A stretch of 64,000 nt of DNA from Oligoflexus sp. GTDB taxonomy: Bacteria; Bdellovibrionota_B; Oligoflexia; Oligoflexales; Oligoflexaceae. The stretch covers positions 62,001 to 126,000 of the forward strand of contig NZ_DASTAT010000038.1 of the NCBI RefSeq assembly GCF_035712445.1, given 5' to 3'. The notes beneath the pieces were generated by a model that worked only from the letters and a program-made list of their open reading frames with translations, was not told where the DNA came from and ran no database searches. The position numbers and the translations under genes were made by a program. Positions 6,972 to 16,136 of this stretch are shown in pieces. Each line of letters starts with the position of its first letter. Positions within the stretch are counted from its first letter, which is position 1.

Positions 6972-9548
6972 ATGAATCACTTTTGGAAAAAGATTTTCGA
7001 TCCTGGACGGCTGTCCATCTGCGCTCTGGCGCTGTCGCTGGGGAGTTCAGCGTTGTTTGCAGCGAAAGGTTCGCTGGCGCCTCCGGGTGTCACCGGATCC
7101 CAGGACAACGGGGCTCCGGGCTTTATGTACCGGAGTCCCGTCTATCGCACGGCGAATGTTCCGGACGACAAACCCGTGCCGTCGAACGACTGGTGGACGG
7201 GAATACTCGTTCGCAATGATCTCGTGACGATGGCGGCTTATCCTTTGGTTTATGCGCTCTGCAAGGCCGAAGGCAATGGACTCTCCATCGCTTACAAAGA
7301 CCAGGGTTTTGTTGCGCAACCCGCCGGTGGCGCCGTCCTGGGCTACAGCAAGCGGAATTGGAAAATCTCCTCGCCCGTGGAATATGATCTGGTTGTTTAT
7401 AACAGCCTGGCGGACGGCACGGTCGTCACCAAACTGGATGGCTTCGGTGACTGGCATATCAAACTTCTGTCGGTGGATAACGCCGGGCATGAGATGTCGA
7501 GCACCCTGGCGGCAGGCAGCCCGATTTCCTATCACAGCTTTAAAAACGGGCAACCCAAAATCCATATCTCGGATTTTGACGGCAACGGCATCCAGTTCTT
7601 TACCAAGGATGGCAGTCCGGTTCCCCTGGGAATCAACAGCAGCTATCAGGGTGATCATGTGCTGGTTCGCTTTCTGGATCGTCGATTCAAAAAGCCTCGC
7701 TGGTATGGGCTTTTCGCAGCGGAAGGCACGCTCTGGAAACGCATGGATGCCAACAAAATCACGCTGGAGGGCGCTGCGAGCAACTATGTGAATGTCGTCC
7801 TGCTCCCTGATCAGGCGGCTTCGACAGTGAACACAGAACTTGCCGCCCAGGTCTATGCCCACGCCTATACGAAGATCGCGGGCACTGCATCGCGCTATCG
7901 CTATGATGAAGCGTCGGCATCGGTGATCACGGACTTTACCTTCACGCCGGAGCGTATGCGGAGCGGACCGGAGTTTGAAGACGGGGTTCTGACGACACTC
8001 TTTCCCCATCAGTATAAGCATATGACGACGAACTCCGGCCTGCTCCCGAACGCCGAGGTTCGCACCATGCGCGGCTCCATGCGCTACTTTGCGGGCAACA
8101 GCTTTCAAACCGTCCTGAAGAACAGCGGGATCCTGCCGTTTTTCACCGAACCCAAGGGCTCGCAAGGCTATGATAGAAATCGGCTCCTCGACTATATCCG
8201 CGATGAGCAGTATGTGGTGGATCCCGGAGTCTATGGGCCGGATACCTATGGCGGCAGCAAAGGGCTTTTGCGCGCGGCGGAATACCTTGTGATGACCGAT
8301 CAGCTCGGCAATCCCAAGATCAAAGCCTATGATCCGAATCAGCCTGAATTTGCGGCCAAGGATGCCATCCTCGCAACGCTCTACAATCAGTTTGCCGATT
8401 GGTTCACCTATTCCCCGGGTCAGGAAAAACTGTTCTGGCACGATAACAAACCCTATCCTTTCATGACCTATAATCCACCGTCCGCCACCGAATTCGGTCG
8501 CCTGGTCGGCTGGCGCGCGGGCTTTGGCTCCCAGGCTTTGAATGATCAGCACTTTCATTATGGTTACATGCTGCATGCGGCGGCGATTCTTGCTCTGCAT
8601 CATCCGACCTTCGTTCAGGATTATGCGTGGGCGGTGGATATGATCATTCGCAATATCGCCTCCCCCGATCGCAAGGATCCGCAATTCCCTTACCTTCGCT
8701 ATTTCAATAGCTACGCGGGTCGCAGTTTCGCCAGCGGCTGGTACTGGGATGACAACTATCAGGGGAACGATCAGGAATCGACCTCGGAAGCCATGAATGC
8801 CTGGTCCAGCATCTATCTTTGGGGGCTGGTAACGGGGCAAAAGAACTGGCGGGACCTGGGGCTTTATCTTTACTGGACCGAGAAAACCGCGGTGGATGAA
8901 TACTGGCTGGATGTGAATGATGAAAATCTGAGCCCTGATTATCCTTACACGCACGCTGTTATACTGCGCGATACGGCCTATGAATTCGATTCGCACTGGG
9001 GATCACGGCAGATCGAAGAGCTTTATGGGATACAGACGCTGCCGGTCACGGCCGCCACGCTCTATTTTGGTTTGAATCAGCCCTATGCCCAGCGTTTTCT
9101 GAATGAAATGCTCTCGATCAATAAGAGCACCAACGGGGGCTTCAATCTGGATCCGGCTGCGCAGACCGTGGCCTCGGCCTGGGATGGCATCACCCTGCGG
9201 CTGATGGCCCTTGTCAATCCAGGGATGGCCTTGTCTGAATTCAAGTTCGGAAAAACCTACTTCCCTTACGACTATGATCATACCGCGATCCAGGCGCATG
9301 AAACCTGGGCTGCGACCTACTACTTCATTCATAAGATGAATGAGCTGGGAGCGCCGAGCGCGGATTTCACCGCGGATCAGCCGTCCTATGGAGTCTTTAA
9401 AAAGGCCGAAGCCTATAACCTTGTGGCCTTCAATCCCTCGCGCACCGAGTCGATGACGATTCGCTTCAAGGATGCGGATGGGCGTGTGATTCAAACGATA
9501 GCGGATATTCCGCCGCTCGAAACGGTGACGCGAAGGCTGGCGCTTTAA
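6972..9548 (+). CDS. Secreted GH81 endo-beta-1,3-glucanase
   Basis: An 858-residue glycoside hydrolase family 81 enzyme, which cuts beta-1,3-glucans such as laminarin, curdlan and fungal cell-wall glucan. A signal peptide (about residues 1-34, ending SALFAA) directs export. The GH81 active-site pattern is intact: Asp525 and His529 in NDQHFHYGY, and Glu602 and Glu606 in QESTSEAMN, with the spacing known from characterised GH81 enzymes. The ATG at 6972 is chosen because GAAGGGGGA lies just upstream. The 250 bases before it are AT-rich and contain the palindrome TTTGTT-TTTT-AACAAA at 6915-6930, a possible operator. No carbohydrate-binding module is evident. A role in feeding on fungal or algal glucan is inferred. 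Confidence 0.93.
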   Translation: MNHFWKKIFDPGRLSICALALSLGSSALFAAKGSLAPPGVTGSQDNGAPGFMYRSPVYRTANVPDDKPVPSNDWWTGILVRNDLVTMAAYPLVYALCKAEGNGLSIAYKDQGFVAQPAGGAVLGYSKRNWKISSPVEYDLVVYNSLADGTVVTKLDGFGDWHIKLLSVDNAGHEMSSTLAAGSPISYHSFKNGQPKIHISDFDGNGIQFFTKDGSPVPLGINSSYQGDHVLVRFLDRRFKKPRWYGLFAAEGTLWKRMDANKITLEGAASNYVNVVLLPDQAASTVNTELAAQVYAHAYTKIAGTASRYRYDEASASVITDFTFTPERMRSGPEFEDGVLTTLFPHQYKHMTTNSGLLPNAEVRTMRGSMRYFAGNSFQTVLKNSGILPFFTEPKGSQGYDRNRLLDYIRDEQYVVDPGVYGPDTYGGSKGLLRAAEYLVMTDQLGNPKIKAYDPNQPEFAAKDAILATLYNQFADWFTYSPGQEKLFWHDNKPYPFMTYNPPSATEFGRLVGWRAGFGSQALNDQHFHYGYMLHAAAILALHHPTFVQDYAWAVDMIIRNIASPDRKDPQFPYLRYFNSYAGRSFASGWYWDDNYQGNDQESTSEAMNAWSSIYLWGLVTGQKNWRDLGLYLYWTEKTAVDEYWLDVNDENLSPDYPYTHAVILRDTAYEFDSHWGSRQIEELYGIQTLPVTAATLYFGLNQPYAQRFLNEMLSINKSTNGGFNLDPAAQTVASAWDGITLRLMALVNPGMALSEFKFGKTYFPYDYDHTAIQAHETWAATYYFIHKMNELGAPSADFTADQPSYGVFKKAEAYNLVAFNPSRTESMTIRFKDADGRVIQTIADIPPLETVTRRLAL

Positions 9549-9574
9549 GAGGGAATGCGGCTCTTGCGTCCCGA

Positions 9575-11497
9575 TTACGAGATAAGACGGGTCGGCATCT
9601 GCCGCAGGAGTTTGAGTCGGTAGAAGGTCTTGGAACCCTCGAAGCCACGGAGGACCTGTTCGTCCTGGGTCCAGGTGATATTCTGCCGGCTCAGGAACTC
9701 CTGAACTTTCGGCATCTGGAAAAGGCTGGCCGAGATCACGATGTCTTCATCCTGAGCCTGATCGAGGAGCCTGGAGCAGATATTCACATGGGTTCCAAAA
9801 TAATCCATGTGATCGTTCAGGTTCACCATGATGCAGGGGCCGCTGTGAAGGGCTATTTTTAGGCCGCGCAGCGAGTTTTCGCGCCCCTTGCTTTCATAGT
9901 ACTTTTGAATGGACATGGCCGCCGTGATCGCGGTTTCTTCATCAATGAAGGTGGCCATCACCGCATCGCCGATGGTCTTGACGATGCTGCCTCCGCCTTT
10001 TTTGATGAAGTCCTCCATCACCGCGAAATGGTCCTGGACCAGGCGGAAGGCTTTGGAGTCGCCGAGTTCCCGATAGAGCTGGGTCGAGCCGCGAATATCC
10101 GAGAATAAAAAGACGAGATGCCCGACGCCCAGCTGCATGCCGGGTCTTAGGGCGTCTTCACCAAAAAGATGCTGGTAGGAAGGCAGAGATGTCACGTGAT
10201 CGGCGGTCGCCGCATCATGATGGGGATCCAGGCAATCAAAGCGAATGATTTGCCAAAGGCTGCTCGGGTTGTCCCAATCAAGGGTGAACTGCGGGCGAAG
10301 CCGAACTTCAGGCATTGTCTTCAGCTTTTCAAGGTCCGAACGTTTCAACTCCGCAAGGCCCGCCTCATCCACGGTCAAACGCAAGAGATGCCCGTCTTTC
10401 ATATCACGCAGACGATAGCTGTGTCCGGGCAGATGCACAGCCACGCTGCGCGCTTCATTCGGAGCGAAGGGAATCTGGGCGTGAATCGAAGGGCTGCGGC
10501 CGGGATTGCCGATGCAATAAACCGGCGCGGGCTCGACGGCGAGCTCACCGGCGAACTGGAACGAGAGTTCCACGTCCTTGGAATCAATCACATCGAAGTT
10601 GATGCCGCAGGCTTCGCAGTGGACCTTCTTATCGAGTTCACGCAGGCTTTTGCTCTGTTTTTTCGCGCCGCGGCAGCCGGGGCAGAGGATATCCCAGTTC
10701 AAGGCGAAGAGTCCAACCTGAGTGCCTTCCAGAAAGAAGGCGAGGGTGTTTTGCCTGGGCAGCTTATAATAGTCGGCGATTTCATAGGGCCGGAGACGCT
10801 GCAGAAAACGATCGCTGGCGCGCGCCCGGTAATCAGAAAGGGCTTCGATCTGGGCGTGGAACGGCTCCAGTTTTTTCAGGATTTTCTGATATTTTTTCAC
10901 GGCCGCGGGATTCGGCTCGGGATTCATCGACGCTTCGAAGAGTTGCGGCTGGTTCGAACGCACTTTTTGGACGAGGTCCTGAATCACATCATGGAACAGG
11001 GCCGTGGATTTTTGCAGTTTGATCCAGTAAATGCCTCGGAGCGGACCTTTGAGCACGACCCGCATGATGGCTTTGACTTTGGTGTGCTCGGGATCCAGGG
11101 CTTCCACTTGAAAGCCGAGCGAGGCATAGCGCATGGGGCCCTTATCAAAAAGCCGCGCGCCGATGCTGTAGGAGCTGTTCACCCACTCATAGGGCTTTTC
11201 AAAGAAGCGGGCGGTACCGAAGGGGACCTTATATTCGCCTTCCAACACCGAGCCGGTTTCCTCGGCCTTGTGATAGGTGAAGTTCACCGTTCCCATGCCC
11301 AGCTTGCGCCGCAGAAGATCATGGTCGATGATGACCGCCCATACCTTTTCCAACGGCGCTTTTACAGTGAATTCCTGCATCAGGATCTCGCCCTGCTTTT
11401 CCAGTTGCGCGAGTTCCGCCGGTTGAAAGATTTTGGTGATCTTCACGGTCAATGGATTATCCTCCCCGGAGCTTTTCGGAGGGGGCGCGGGATCCAT
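9575..11497 (-). CDS. SRPBCC domain-adenylate/guanylate cyclase protein
   Basis: A roughly 640-residue cytosolic protein with a class III nucleotide cyclase domain in its last 180 residues. The metal-binding aspartates are in FSDIRGST and GDAVMATF, and the Lys of SIVKTIGD together with DYFGTHVN suggests ATP as substrate, i.e. cAMP production. The N-terminal 170 residues look like an SRPBCC/START-like ligand-binding domain. A middle region has a CPGC/CEAC zinc-ribbon-like insertion, as in DUF5939 proteins. The ligand sensed is unknown. The start is uncertain: ATG 11497, or an in-frame TTG at 11515 that has a better ribosome-binding site. Confidence 0.88.
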   Translation of the reverse strand: MDPAPPPKSSGEDNPLTVKITKIFQPAELAQLEKQGEILMQEFTVKAPLEKVWAVIIDHDLLRRKLGMGTVNFTYHKAEETGSVLEGEYKVPFGTARFFEKPYEWVNSSYSIGARLFDKGPMRYASLGFQVEALDPEHTKVKAIMRVVLKGPLRGIYWIKLQKSTALFHDVIQDLVQKVRSNQPQLFEASMNPEPNPAAVKKYQKILKKLEPFHAQIEALSDYRARASDRFLQRLRPYEIADYYKLPRQNTLAFFLEGTQVGLFALNWDILCPGCRGAKKQSKSLRELDKKVHCEACGINFDVIDSKDVELSFQFAGELAVEPAPVYCIGNPGRSPSIHAQIPFAPNEARSVAVHLPGHSYRLRDMKDGHLLRLTVDEAGLAELKRSDLEKLKTMPEVRLRPQFTLDWDNPSSLWQIIRFDCLDPHHDAATADHVTSLPSYQHLFGEDALRPGMQLGVGHLVFLFSDIRGSTQLYRELGDSKAFRLVQDHFAVMEDFIKKGGGSIVKTIGDAVMATFIDEETAITAAMSIQKYYESKGRENSLRGLKIALHSGPCIMVNLNDHMDYFGTHVNICSRLLDQAQDEDIVISASLFQMPKVQEFLSRQNITWTQDEQVLRGFEGSKTFYRLKLLRQMPTRLIS

Positions 11498-11551
11498 TGA
11501 ATGGGGCTTTCGCAAAAGCCCTTGGTCCTTTGCGAAGATAAGCGGAAAACC

Positions 11552-12115
11552 TTAGGCTGGGCGGGGTTTATAGCGCAGCAGAATATTGCCGGATGAAAAA
11601 CTCTGAAGGCCCATGAGGGTCAGTTCATAACGCGCCCCGAGGCCCTCGAAAAGCGAATGTCCCCGGCCCAGGAGAACCGGATTCAGGATGAGCCGCAGTT
11701 CATCCACCAGTCCGGCCTCCAGCAGGGACTTGCAGAGTTCGGAGCTGCCAAAGACGGCGATGTCGCGACCCTCTTCTTTTTTCCAGGCGCGGATCGTGTC
11801 CAAAACGGGTTCACGAACGATATGACTGTTCTGCCAGTCGGCCTTTTTTAAGGTGCGCGAACAAAGATATTTGGGCAGGGAATTCATAAGGCCGGCCACG
11901 TGCGGATCGCTCTTTTTGGCCTGTTCTGTCGACCAGTAGGCGGCCATCAGTTCCCAGGTCTTGCGTCCAAAGAGAAGTCTGTCCACCGATTCCAGCATGT
12001 CGATGGAGTAGTCATTGTACTCGGCGTCCACGTTATGCCAGCTGAGATCGTGCCCCTGGCCTTCAAAATAACCGTCGGCGCTGATCATGTTCGCGATGTA
12101 AAGTCTGCGGGTCAT
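11552..12115 (-). CDS. Dihydrofolate reductase family protein (RibD C-terminal type)
   Basis: A 187-residue protein of the RibD C-terminal/DHFR-like fold, NADPH-dependent reductases often found as single genes of unknown substrate. Recognisable features are the N-terminal strand and loop ANMISADGYFEG, the block LLFGRKTWELM, and the nucleotide-binding and C-terminal strands IAVFGSSELCKSLLEAGLVDELRL and PVLLGRG. The ATG at 12115 has AGGAG at a good distance, while the longer reading frame runs into the divergent promoter region. It lies next to, and divergent from, the Spy-like/sigma operon. True folate or riboflavin synthesis is unlikely without partner genes. Confidence 0.85.
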   Translation of the reverse strand: MTRRLYIANMISADGYFEGQGHDLSWHNVDAEYNDYSIDMLESVDRLLFGRKTWELMAAYWSTEQAKKSDPHVAGLMNSLPKYLCSRTLKKADWQNSHIVREPVLDTIRAWKKEEGRDIAVFGSSELCKSLLEAGLVDELRLILNPVLLGRGHSLFEGLGARYELTLMGLQSFSSGNILLRYKPRPA

Positions 12116-12229
12116 CGGAGTGCTCCTATGTTCAGAGTGACGAAAAAAAAAGTTTCCTTGGCGATGAACCTTTCCATGACCATTCTCGTCTAAGGAGGCA
12201 TGTAAGACCTTTTTTGAAAAGGAAACGGT

Positions 12230-12670
12230 ATGCGCCCTGTAAAAATAACTCTTCTGATGCTGATGGCCTTTTTCACGTCCGAGATGGCTCTGGCCCAACC
12301 GCCTGCGCGCAATCCTGAACGGCAGATTCATGAGGTGCTGAAGACGGTTCAGCTCGATCCTGAACAAAAGGTTAAAGTGCGGCAGATCCGTGAGTCAAGC
12401 CGCAATCGTCTTCAGGGTCTGCGGGAAGAGCTGGACAAAAGTCGTCGGGCCTTGGATGAGCAGCTGGATAACAGTGCGGATGACCCCGCTGTGCGCGAGG
12501 CCTTTCAGAACCTTCAGACAGCGCGTGCGGCCCTGGAAAAAGCCCGTTTTGAACGCATGCTCGCCATCCGCGCGGTTCTGTCCGAACAGCAAAGGTTGGC
12601 GTTCCAAAATCTGAGGCAGAAAACGCGCGCCGCCCGGGAGCCGGGACCTTCCGGCACACGGCGTGAGTGA
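12230..12670 (+). CDS. Spy/CpxP-like periplasmic protein
   Basis: A 146-residue exported protein: signal peptide of about 22 residues ending ALA, then a charged helical segment of about 110 residues rich in Arg, Glu and Gln. The pattern of LDPEQKVKVRQIRESSRNRLQ and LSEQQRLAFQNL matches the LTxxQ-type repeats of Spy/CpxP and heavy-metal-sensor (CnrX/ZraP-like) proteins. These act as periplasmic chaperones or metal-responsive sensors. It is the first gene of an operon with an ECF sigma factor 3 bases downstream and a putative anti-sigma factor, so it probably feeds an envelope-stress circuit. Confidence 0.72.
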   Translation: MRPVKITLLMLMAFFTSEMALAQPPARNPERQIHEVLKTVQLDPEQKVKVRQIRESSRNRLQGLREELDKSRRALDEQLDNSADDPAVREAFQNLQTARAALEKARFERMLAIRAVLSEQQRLAFQNLRQKTRAAREPGPSGTRRE

Positions 12671-12673
12671 AGT

Positions 12674-13168
12674 ATGATGGACTTCGCCCTTGTCTATCGG
12701 GATTATGCCGGCCTTGTCCGCCGTGTTCTGAGTGGGCTTTTGCCCGCTTCGGAGGTGGATGATGGGGTGCAGGAGGTTTTTCTGAAAGTTCATCGCCATC
12801 TGGATGGATTTCGCGGGGATTCCTCCTTGAAATCCTGGGTGTATCGGATCAGCCTGAACACAGCGCAGGATATGCAGCGGGCCCAGAGCTGGCGGCGGTT
12901 TTTGAAGCCCGGCGCGACGGCTCATGATTCCGGTGATGCCCGGCCGAATGCTGAAGTGCGGCTGGGGGAATATCAGATGCTGCAAGAGGGTTTGCAAAAA
13001 TTGACTTTCAAGGAGCGCAGCGCTGTGGTTTTGTTTTATTGGGAAGAGGAGAGTCTTGAGGACATCGCGCGGCATCTTCAGATTCCTGAAGGTACTGTGA
13101 AATCGCGGCTCTCCACCGCGCGAAAAAAACTGCAGAGTTGGCTGGAAAGGGAAGGGGAAGCGCCATGA
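12674..13168 (+). CDS. ECF-type RNA polymerase sigma factor
   Basis: A 164-residue sigma-70 family extracytoplasmic-function sigma factor. Region 2 (about residues 5-75) carries VDDGVQEVFLKVHRHL and the -10 recognition segment SLKSWVYRISLNTAQD. Region 4 (about 105-160) carries the helix-turn-helix LEDIARHLQIPEGTVKSRLS. It is translationally coupled to the next gene, whose ATG overlaps its stop codon, the usual arrangement for a sigma/anti-sigma pair. Its target promoters cannot be deduced; autoregulation of this operon is likely by analogy. Confidence 0.93.
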   Translation: MMDFALVYRDYAGLVRRVLSGLLPASEVDDGVQEVFLKVHRHLDGFRGDSSLKSWVYRISLNTAQDMQRAQSWRRFLKPGATAHDSGDARPNAEVRLGEYQMLQEGLQKLTFKERSAVVLFYWEEESLEDIARHLQIPEGTVKSRLSTARKKLQSWLEREGEAP

Positions 13169-13482
13169 ACGATCCCTTGCATGACTTTATGAAAAAGCAT
13201 AAGCCTTCCGTGGAGGCAGCGCCCCGGGATGAGTACGAGCGTATTCTGGAGCGGGCGCGGCAGGAAAAAAGAAAGCGGCAGCATAGGATCTGGTTGGGTG
13301 TGTCGGCGGCGAGCCTGGCTGCAGCGGGTATGATGGCGTTCTTGACTTTTACGCCCAGGGCCGAGCCGGAGGCCTGGCTTGAGGCGGATGATCTTAGCTA
13401 TCAGCCTGAGATTCAGGACCGCGGGTCTTATCAGGATTGGCTGTGGATTACGGATCAGGTTGTGGATGAGGCGGAGGAGTGA
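13165..13482 (+). CDS. Putative anti-sigma factor, single membrane span
   Basis: A 105-residue protein with a charged cytosolic N-terminus (about residues 1-43), one transmembrane helix (about 44-64, WLGVSAASLAAAGMMAFLTF) and a short acidic periplasmic tail. It overlaps the ECF sigma gene by 4 bases (ATGA). Topology, size and coupling fit a membrane anti-sigma factor, although I see no zinc-binding HxxxCxxC motif. The periplasmic tail is very short, so sensing may go through the Spy-like partner encoded first in the operon. Confidence 0.68.
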   Translation: MNDPLHDFMKKHKPSVEAAPRDEYERILERARQEKRKRQHRIWLGVSAASLAAAGMMAFLTFTPRAEPEAWLEADDLSYQPEIQDRGSYQDWLWITDQVVDEAEE

Positions 13483-13505
13483 AAGGGGGCGCGAGGACCC
13501 CCTTT
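13482..13505. terminator. Bidirectional terminator hairpin
   Basis: AAAGGGGG (13482-13489) and CCCCCTTT (13498-13505) form an 8-bp stem with an 8-base loop. The A and T ends serve as the U-tract for either direction. It separates the sigma-factor operon from the convergent lipoprotein gene. Confidence 0.85.
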
Positions 13506-13509
13506 CATT

Positions 13510-15000
13510 TCAGGTGCCGAGGCACTTGAGAGTATCGGATGTAAAGTTGAAGCTTTGTTTGCAGCTTCGAATTTTCGCGGAGGGGTCTCTTGGTTCCTTC
13601 GCGATGAAATCAAGACAGGCTTTGCGGTCGCTTGTCATGCTGAAGGCATCATAGCAGGTTTGGATGGCCTTAGACGGTTCGTAGCGGGTGTTTTTTACGG
13701 TGACTATGCAGTTTTCAATGTCCGAGGTGAAGCCGGCCCCGTCTTTGCAGACGCGTATGACGGAGGTCGGATTATAGTTCCGACCGCTGGCGCTGCTGAT
13801 GCACTTCATGCGCTCCGAGGTGAATGAGAAGGCCTGTGTGCAGGCTTCAATAACGCTCGCGGCTCCGTAGCGCATCTGCTGGCCTTCTTTGATGCACTGG
13901 AGTTTATCGCTGTCGAAATTAAACGCACGACCGCAGGCACCTACGACGTCCGGCTTTTGTTCGCCGTGATGATCGGGATGAGGGTGGTGCGATCCACCCT
14001 GTCGACGGCCACGGTCATAACCGGACTGATAGCGGTCGCGGATGTCGGTGTAAAAATCCGAAGGGCAAAGTTCAGGATAACGAGGGTTGGCAGGCAAACC
14101 GCTGACGGCATCATGATAGCCGCGTTCCTGGAAGTCTTCCAACAGACAGATCTCGCGTTTCTGGTCGGCCCAGCCGCGGTCGTAGCCTCTTAAATACGCA
14201 TGCTGGGATTTTTCATCGCAGAATTCCGGGCTGCCGCGGAGTCTTTGATTACTGCGTGCGGCGTCGGCCTTGCCTTGATCGAGGCCGTTTTCGAAGGTGC
14301 AGAGTTTTTGCACGATATCGTTACGCTCGCGGTAGAATTGAGCGTTGTAGGCTTCGAGTAAATCAGGAAAACGCTGGGCGCAGTTGCCGTATGTTGCAGG
14401 GTCAAAGGATGGCCGTGAGTTCAATTGCGCTTGTTTTCTGATGCTTTCGATATGCTGCGAAGGCTGGCAATAGGCGCGGAGTCCTTTGGTGTAAGCGTCC
14501 TGATAAGCCTGTTTCAGACGGCTTCTTTGCCCCTGCGAGCACACCAAATACTTCGCTTCGATATCCAAACTCGCCTGGTTGCTGCGACCGGCCTGCTCGC
14601 CGCGGGCCTTCGCGGTGTCCACCGAGCAGTGCTCCTCGACGCCTCTTTTATAAGAACTCATGAACGCCTTCTCCAGCGCTCCCTTGTCCCCCTGACAGAT
14701 CTGATAACGCAGCGGCAAGCCGGTAACATTCTCACCCTGCAGTCCCGCATCCCGGCCGTCATCGCTGGCGTTTTGCACGCTGCAAAGCAGCTGAAGGCCG
14801 GCTTGGTATCCGCTTTGATAGCCCGTGCGGAAAACCTCGGACGTCTCCCCCTCGCACTCGGACCCTTGATTGTAATCCGCCGGTCTGCCGGCCAAGGCCT
14901 GCTGCCGGCCGGTGTCAAAGGCGCCCTGTTGAGTGCAAACGGCGGGGGTTATACAGCCTTGGAGGGGGAGGATAAGGGTTAAAAGCAGAAGTCTCTTCAA
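13510..15000 (-). CDS. Repeat-rich Cys-containing lipoprotein, DUF2799-like
   Basis: A 496-residue putative lipoprotein with the lipobox LPLQGC (Cys16). Two repeat zones follow. The first, about residues 20-340, has imperfect units of about 60 residues with the pattern Cys...GYxxGxxxG...Cys, resembling DUF2799 lipoproteins. After a His-rich linker (HHPHPDHHG) the second zone has five tandem 31-residue units, each with a C-x12-C pair and a core like AFSFTSERMKC. The regularly paired cysteines suggest many disulfides in an extracytoplasmic protein. No enzymatic motif is visible and the function is unknown. The gene is convergent with the sigma operon. Confidence 0.78.
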   Translation of the reverse strand: MKRLLLLTLILPLQGCITPAVCTQQGAFDTGRQQALAGRPADYNQGSECEGETSEVFRTGYQSGYQAGLQLLCSVQNASDDGRDAGLQGENVTGLPLRYQICQGDKGALEKAFMSSYKRGVEEHCSVDTAKARGEQAGRSNQASLDIEAKYLVCSQGQRSRLKQAYQDAYTKGLRAYCQPSQHIESIRKQAQLNSRPSFDPATYGNCAQRFPDLLEAYNAQFYRERNDIVQKLCTFENGLDQGKADAARSNQRLRGSPEFCDEKSQHAYLRGYDRGWADQKREICLLEDFQERGYHDAVSGLPANPRYPELCPSDFYTDIRDRYQSGYDRGRRQGGSHHPHPDHHGEQKPDVVGACGRAFNFDSDKLQCIKEGQQMRYGAASVIEACTQAFSFTSERMKCISSASGRNYNPTSVIRVCKDGAGFTSDIENCIVTVKNTRYEPSKAIQTCYDAFSMTSDRKACLDFIAKEPRDPSAKIRSCKQSFNFTSDTLKCLGT

Positions 15001-15037
15001 GGGGTTCTCCTTTGGGGCCGGGTCTTTTTCTGTTTGG

Positions 15038-16066
15038 TCATTCTACCATCGTAGGTAGGGACTGAAAAAGTATGGAGTTATTGCAGCCTAGGGTCCCAAC
15101 TCTCTTCGTTCCAAATGATAGAGTCGACTTTTGGAGCTGCCGATCCATCCAGTGTGGATTTACTTTCATAATGGAGTTTGTCTTTCCCACCCTATCTTTA
15201 CGAGTAAGGCCTACGGTAAACGGATCTGCCGTTTGGAAAAAACGCCGAAGGTCAATGGGAAACGACTCTCCCGAAGGTGTAACTACGGCTGGAACGCTAG
15301 AATAGGAAATACCATGGCTCCACTCGACTTGAGTATGCAGCTTCCAAATATTTTCATCTAGAAAGTCACCGCTAAGTCCAGTTCGAAGATTCATGATCCA
15401 TTTTGAACTGGTTTCGCTTTCCAGGTAGACCCATTTGTCATCATCAAAGGTGGTTGCTACGTATCCTTCAGGAATGGGAAATGTCTCGTGTTCAGTGCCG
15501 TCGTAAATATTAAATTTCCTGAGGTTCCCACTGCACGTCGAATAAAGGAAGGGATCAGGGCTTGAAGTCATGACTTGCTGAGCGATTGACGTCAAAGCGA
15601 TGATGAAGTCTCTTGCAGATTCTGAATTTGGGGCACTACATAATTCTAAAGCATTGATCAGTGAAGCGCTCTGGTTCACGACCTGAACATTAGCCTTTTG
15701 TGAGCTGACTCCTAGTAAAAGCACGACAGGGAGAGAATATCGGGACAGAGGGAAACCCTCCATAGGTCCTGAAGGGCTTATCCACTGGTCGTCTTTTCGT
15801 GTGAAGAGAAGGGTCAGCGGAGGCAGGCTGCCGCGATAGCTGTCAGGATAAAATGTGTAATGTTCAACTGCATGATGGACAGCAAGAACCTGAGGGAGCG
15901 GGAACCAGCTGACCTGGAGCTTGCCCTCTAGACTGATGTGAGCGATCTTTGAAAAGCGTTCTGTCGCTGGACTCCATTGTAAGAGTTCGCGAGCTGCTGT
16001 TATAAGGATAACTTCGCCATCCGTTAGAATCTGCCATTCCGTTATTTCAGTCGGAGGTACTATCAC
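15038..16066 (-). CDS. 3' fragment of the frameshifted secreted protein gene
   Basis: A 342-codon frame that is open upstream to about 16231, and whose extended translation continues the protein started at 16787. It has repeated short strands with Trp (EWQILTDGEVILITA, LLQWSPATERF), as in propeller-like repeat proteins, and no catalytic motif. The ATG at 16066 has no convincing ribosome-binding site, in line with it being an internal part of a longer gene. Confidence 0.6.
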   Translation of the reverse strand: MIVPPTEITEWQILTDGEVILITAARELLQWSPATERFSKIAHISLEGKLQVSWFPLPQVLAVHHAVEHYTFYPDSYRGSLPPLTLLFTRKDDQWISPSGPMEGFPLSRYSLPVVLLLGVSSQKANVQVVNQSASLINALELCSAPNSESARDFIIALTSIAQQVMTSSPDPFLYSTCSGNLRKFNIYDGTEHETFPIPEGYVATTFDDDKWVYLESETSSKWIMNLRTGLSGDFLDENIWKLHTQVEWSHGISYSSVPAVVTPSGESFPIDLRRFFQTADPFTVGLTRKDRVGKTNSIMKVNPHWMDRQLQKSTLSFGTKRVGTLGCNNSILFQSLPTMVE

Positions 16067-16136
16067 TTTATTTCGCGTCTTCTTATGGTCGGCCCAATGA
16101 AAAAAACCGTCTTTTCGCTTGCAAAGCGAATAGTCG

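Noticed and set aside
7047..8996. A 649-codon minus-strand reading frame
   Set aside because: It lies inside the GH81 gene, whose active-site residues are intact in the plus frame. The minus frame is an echo of codon usage.
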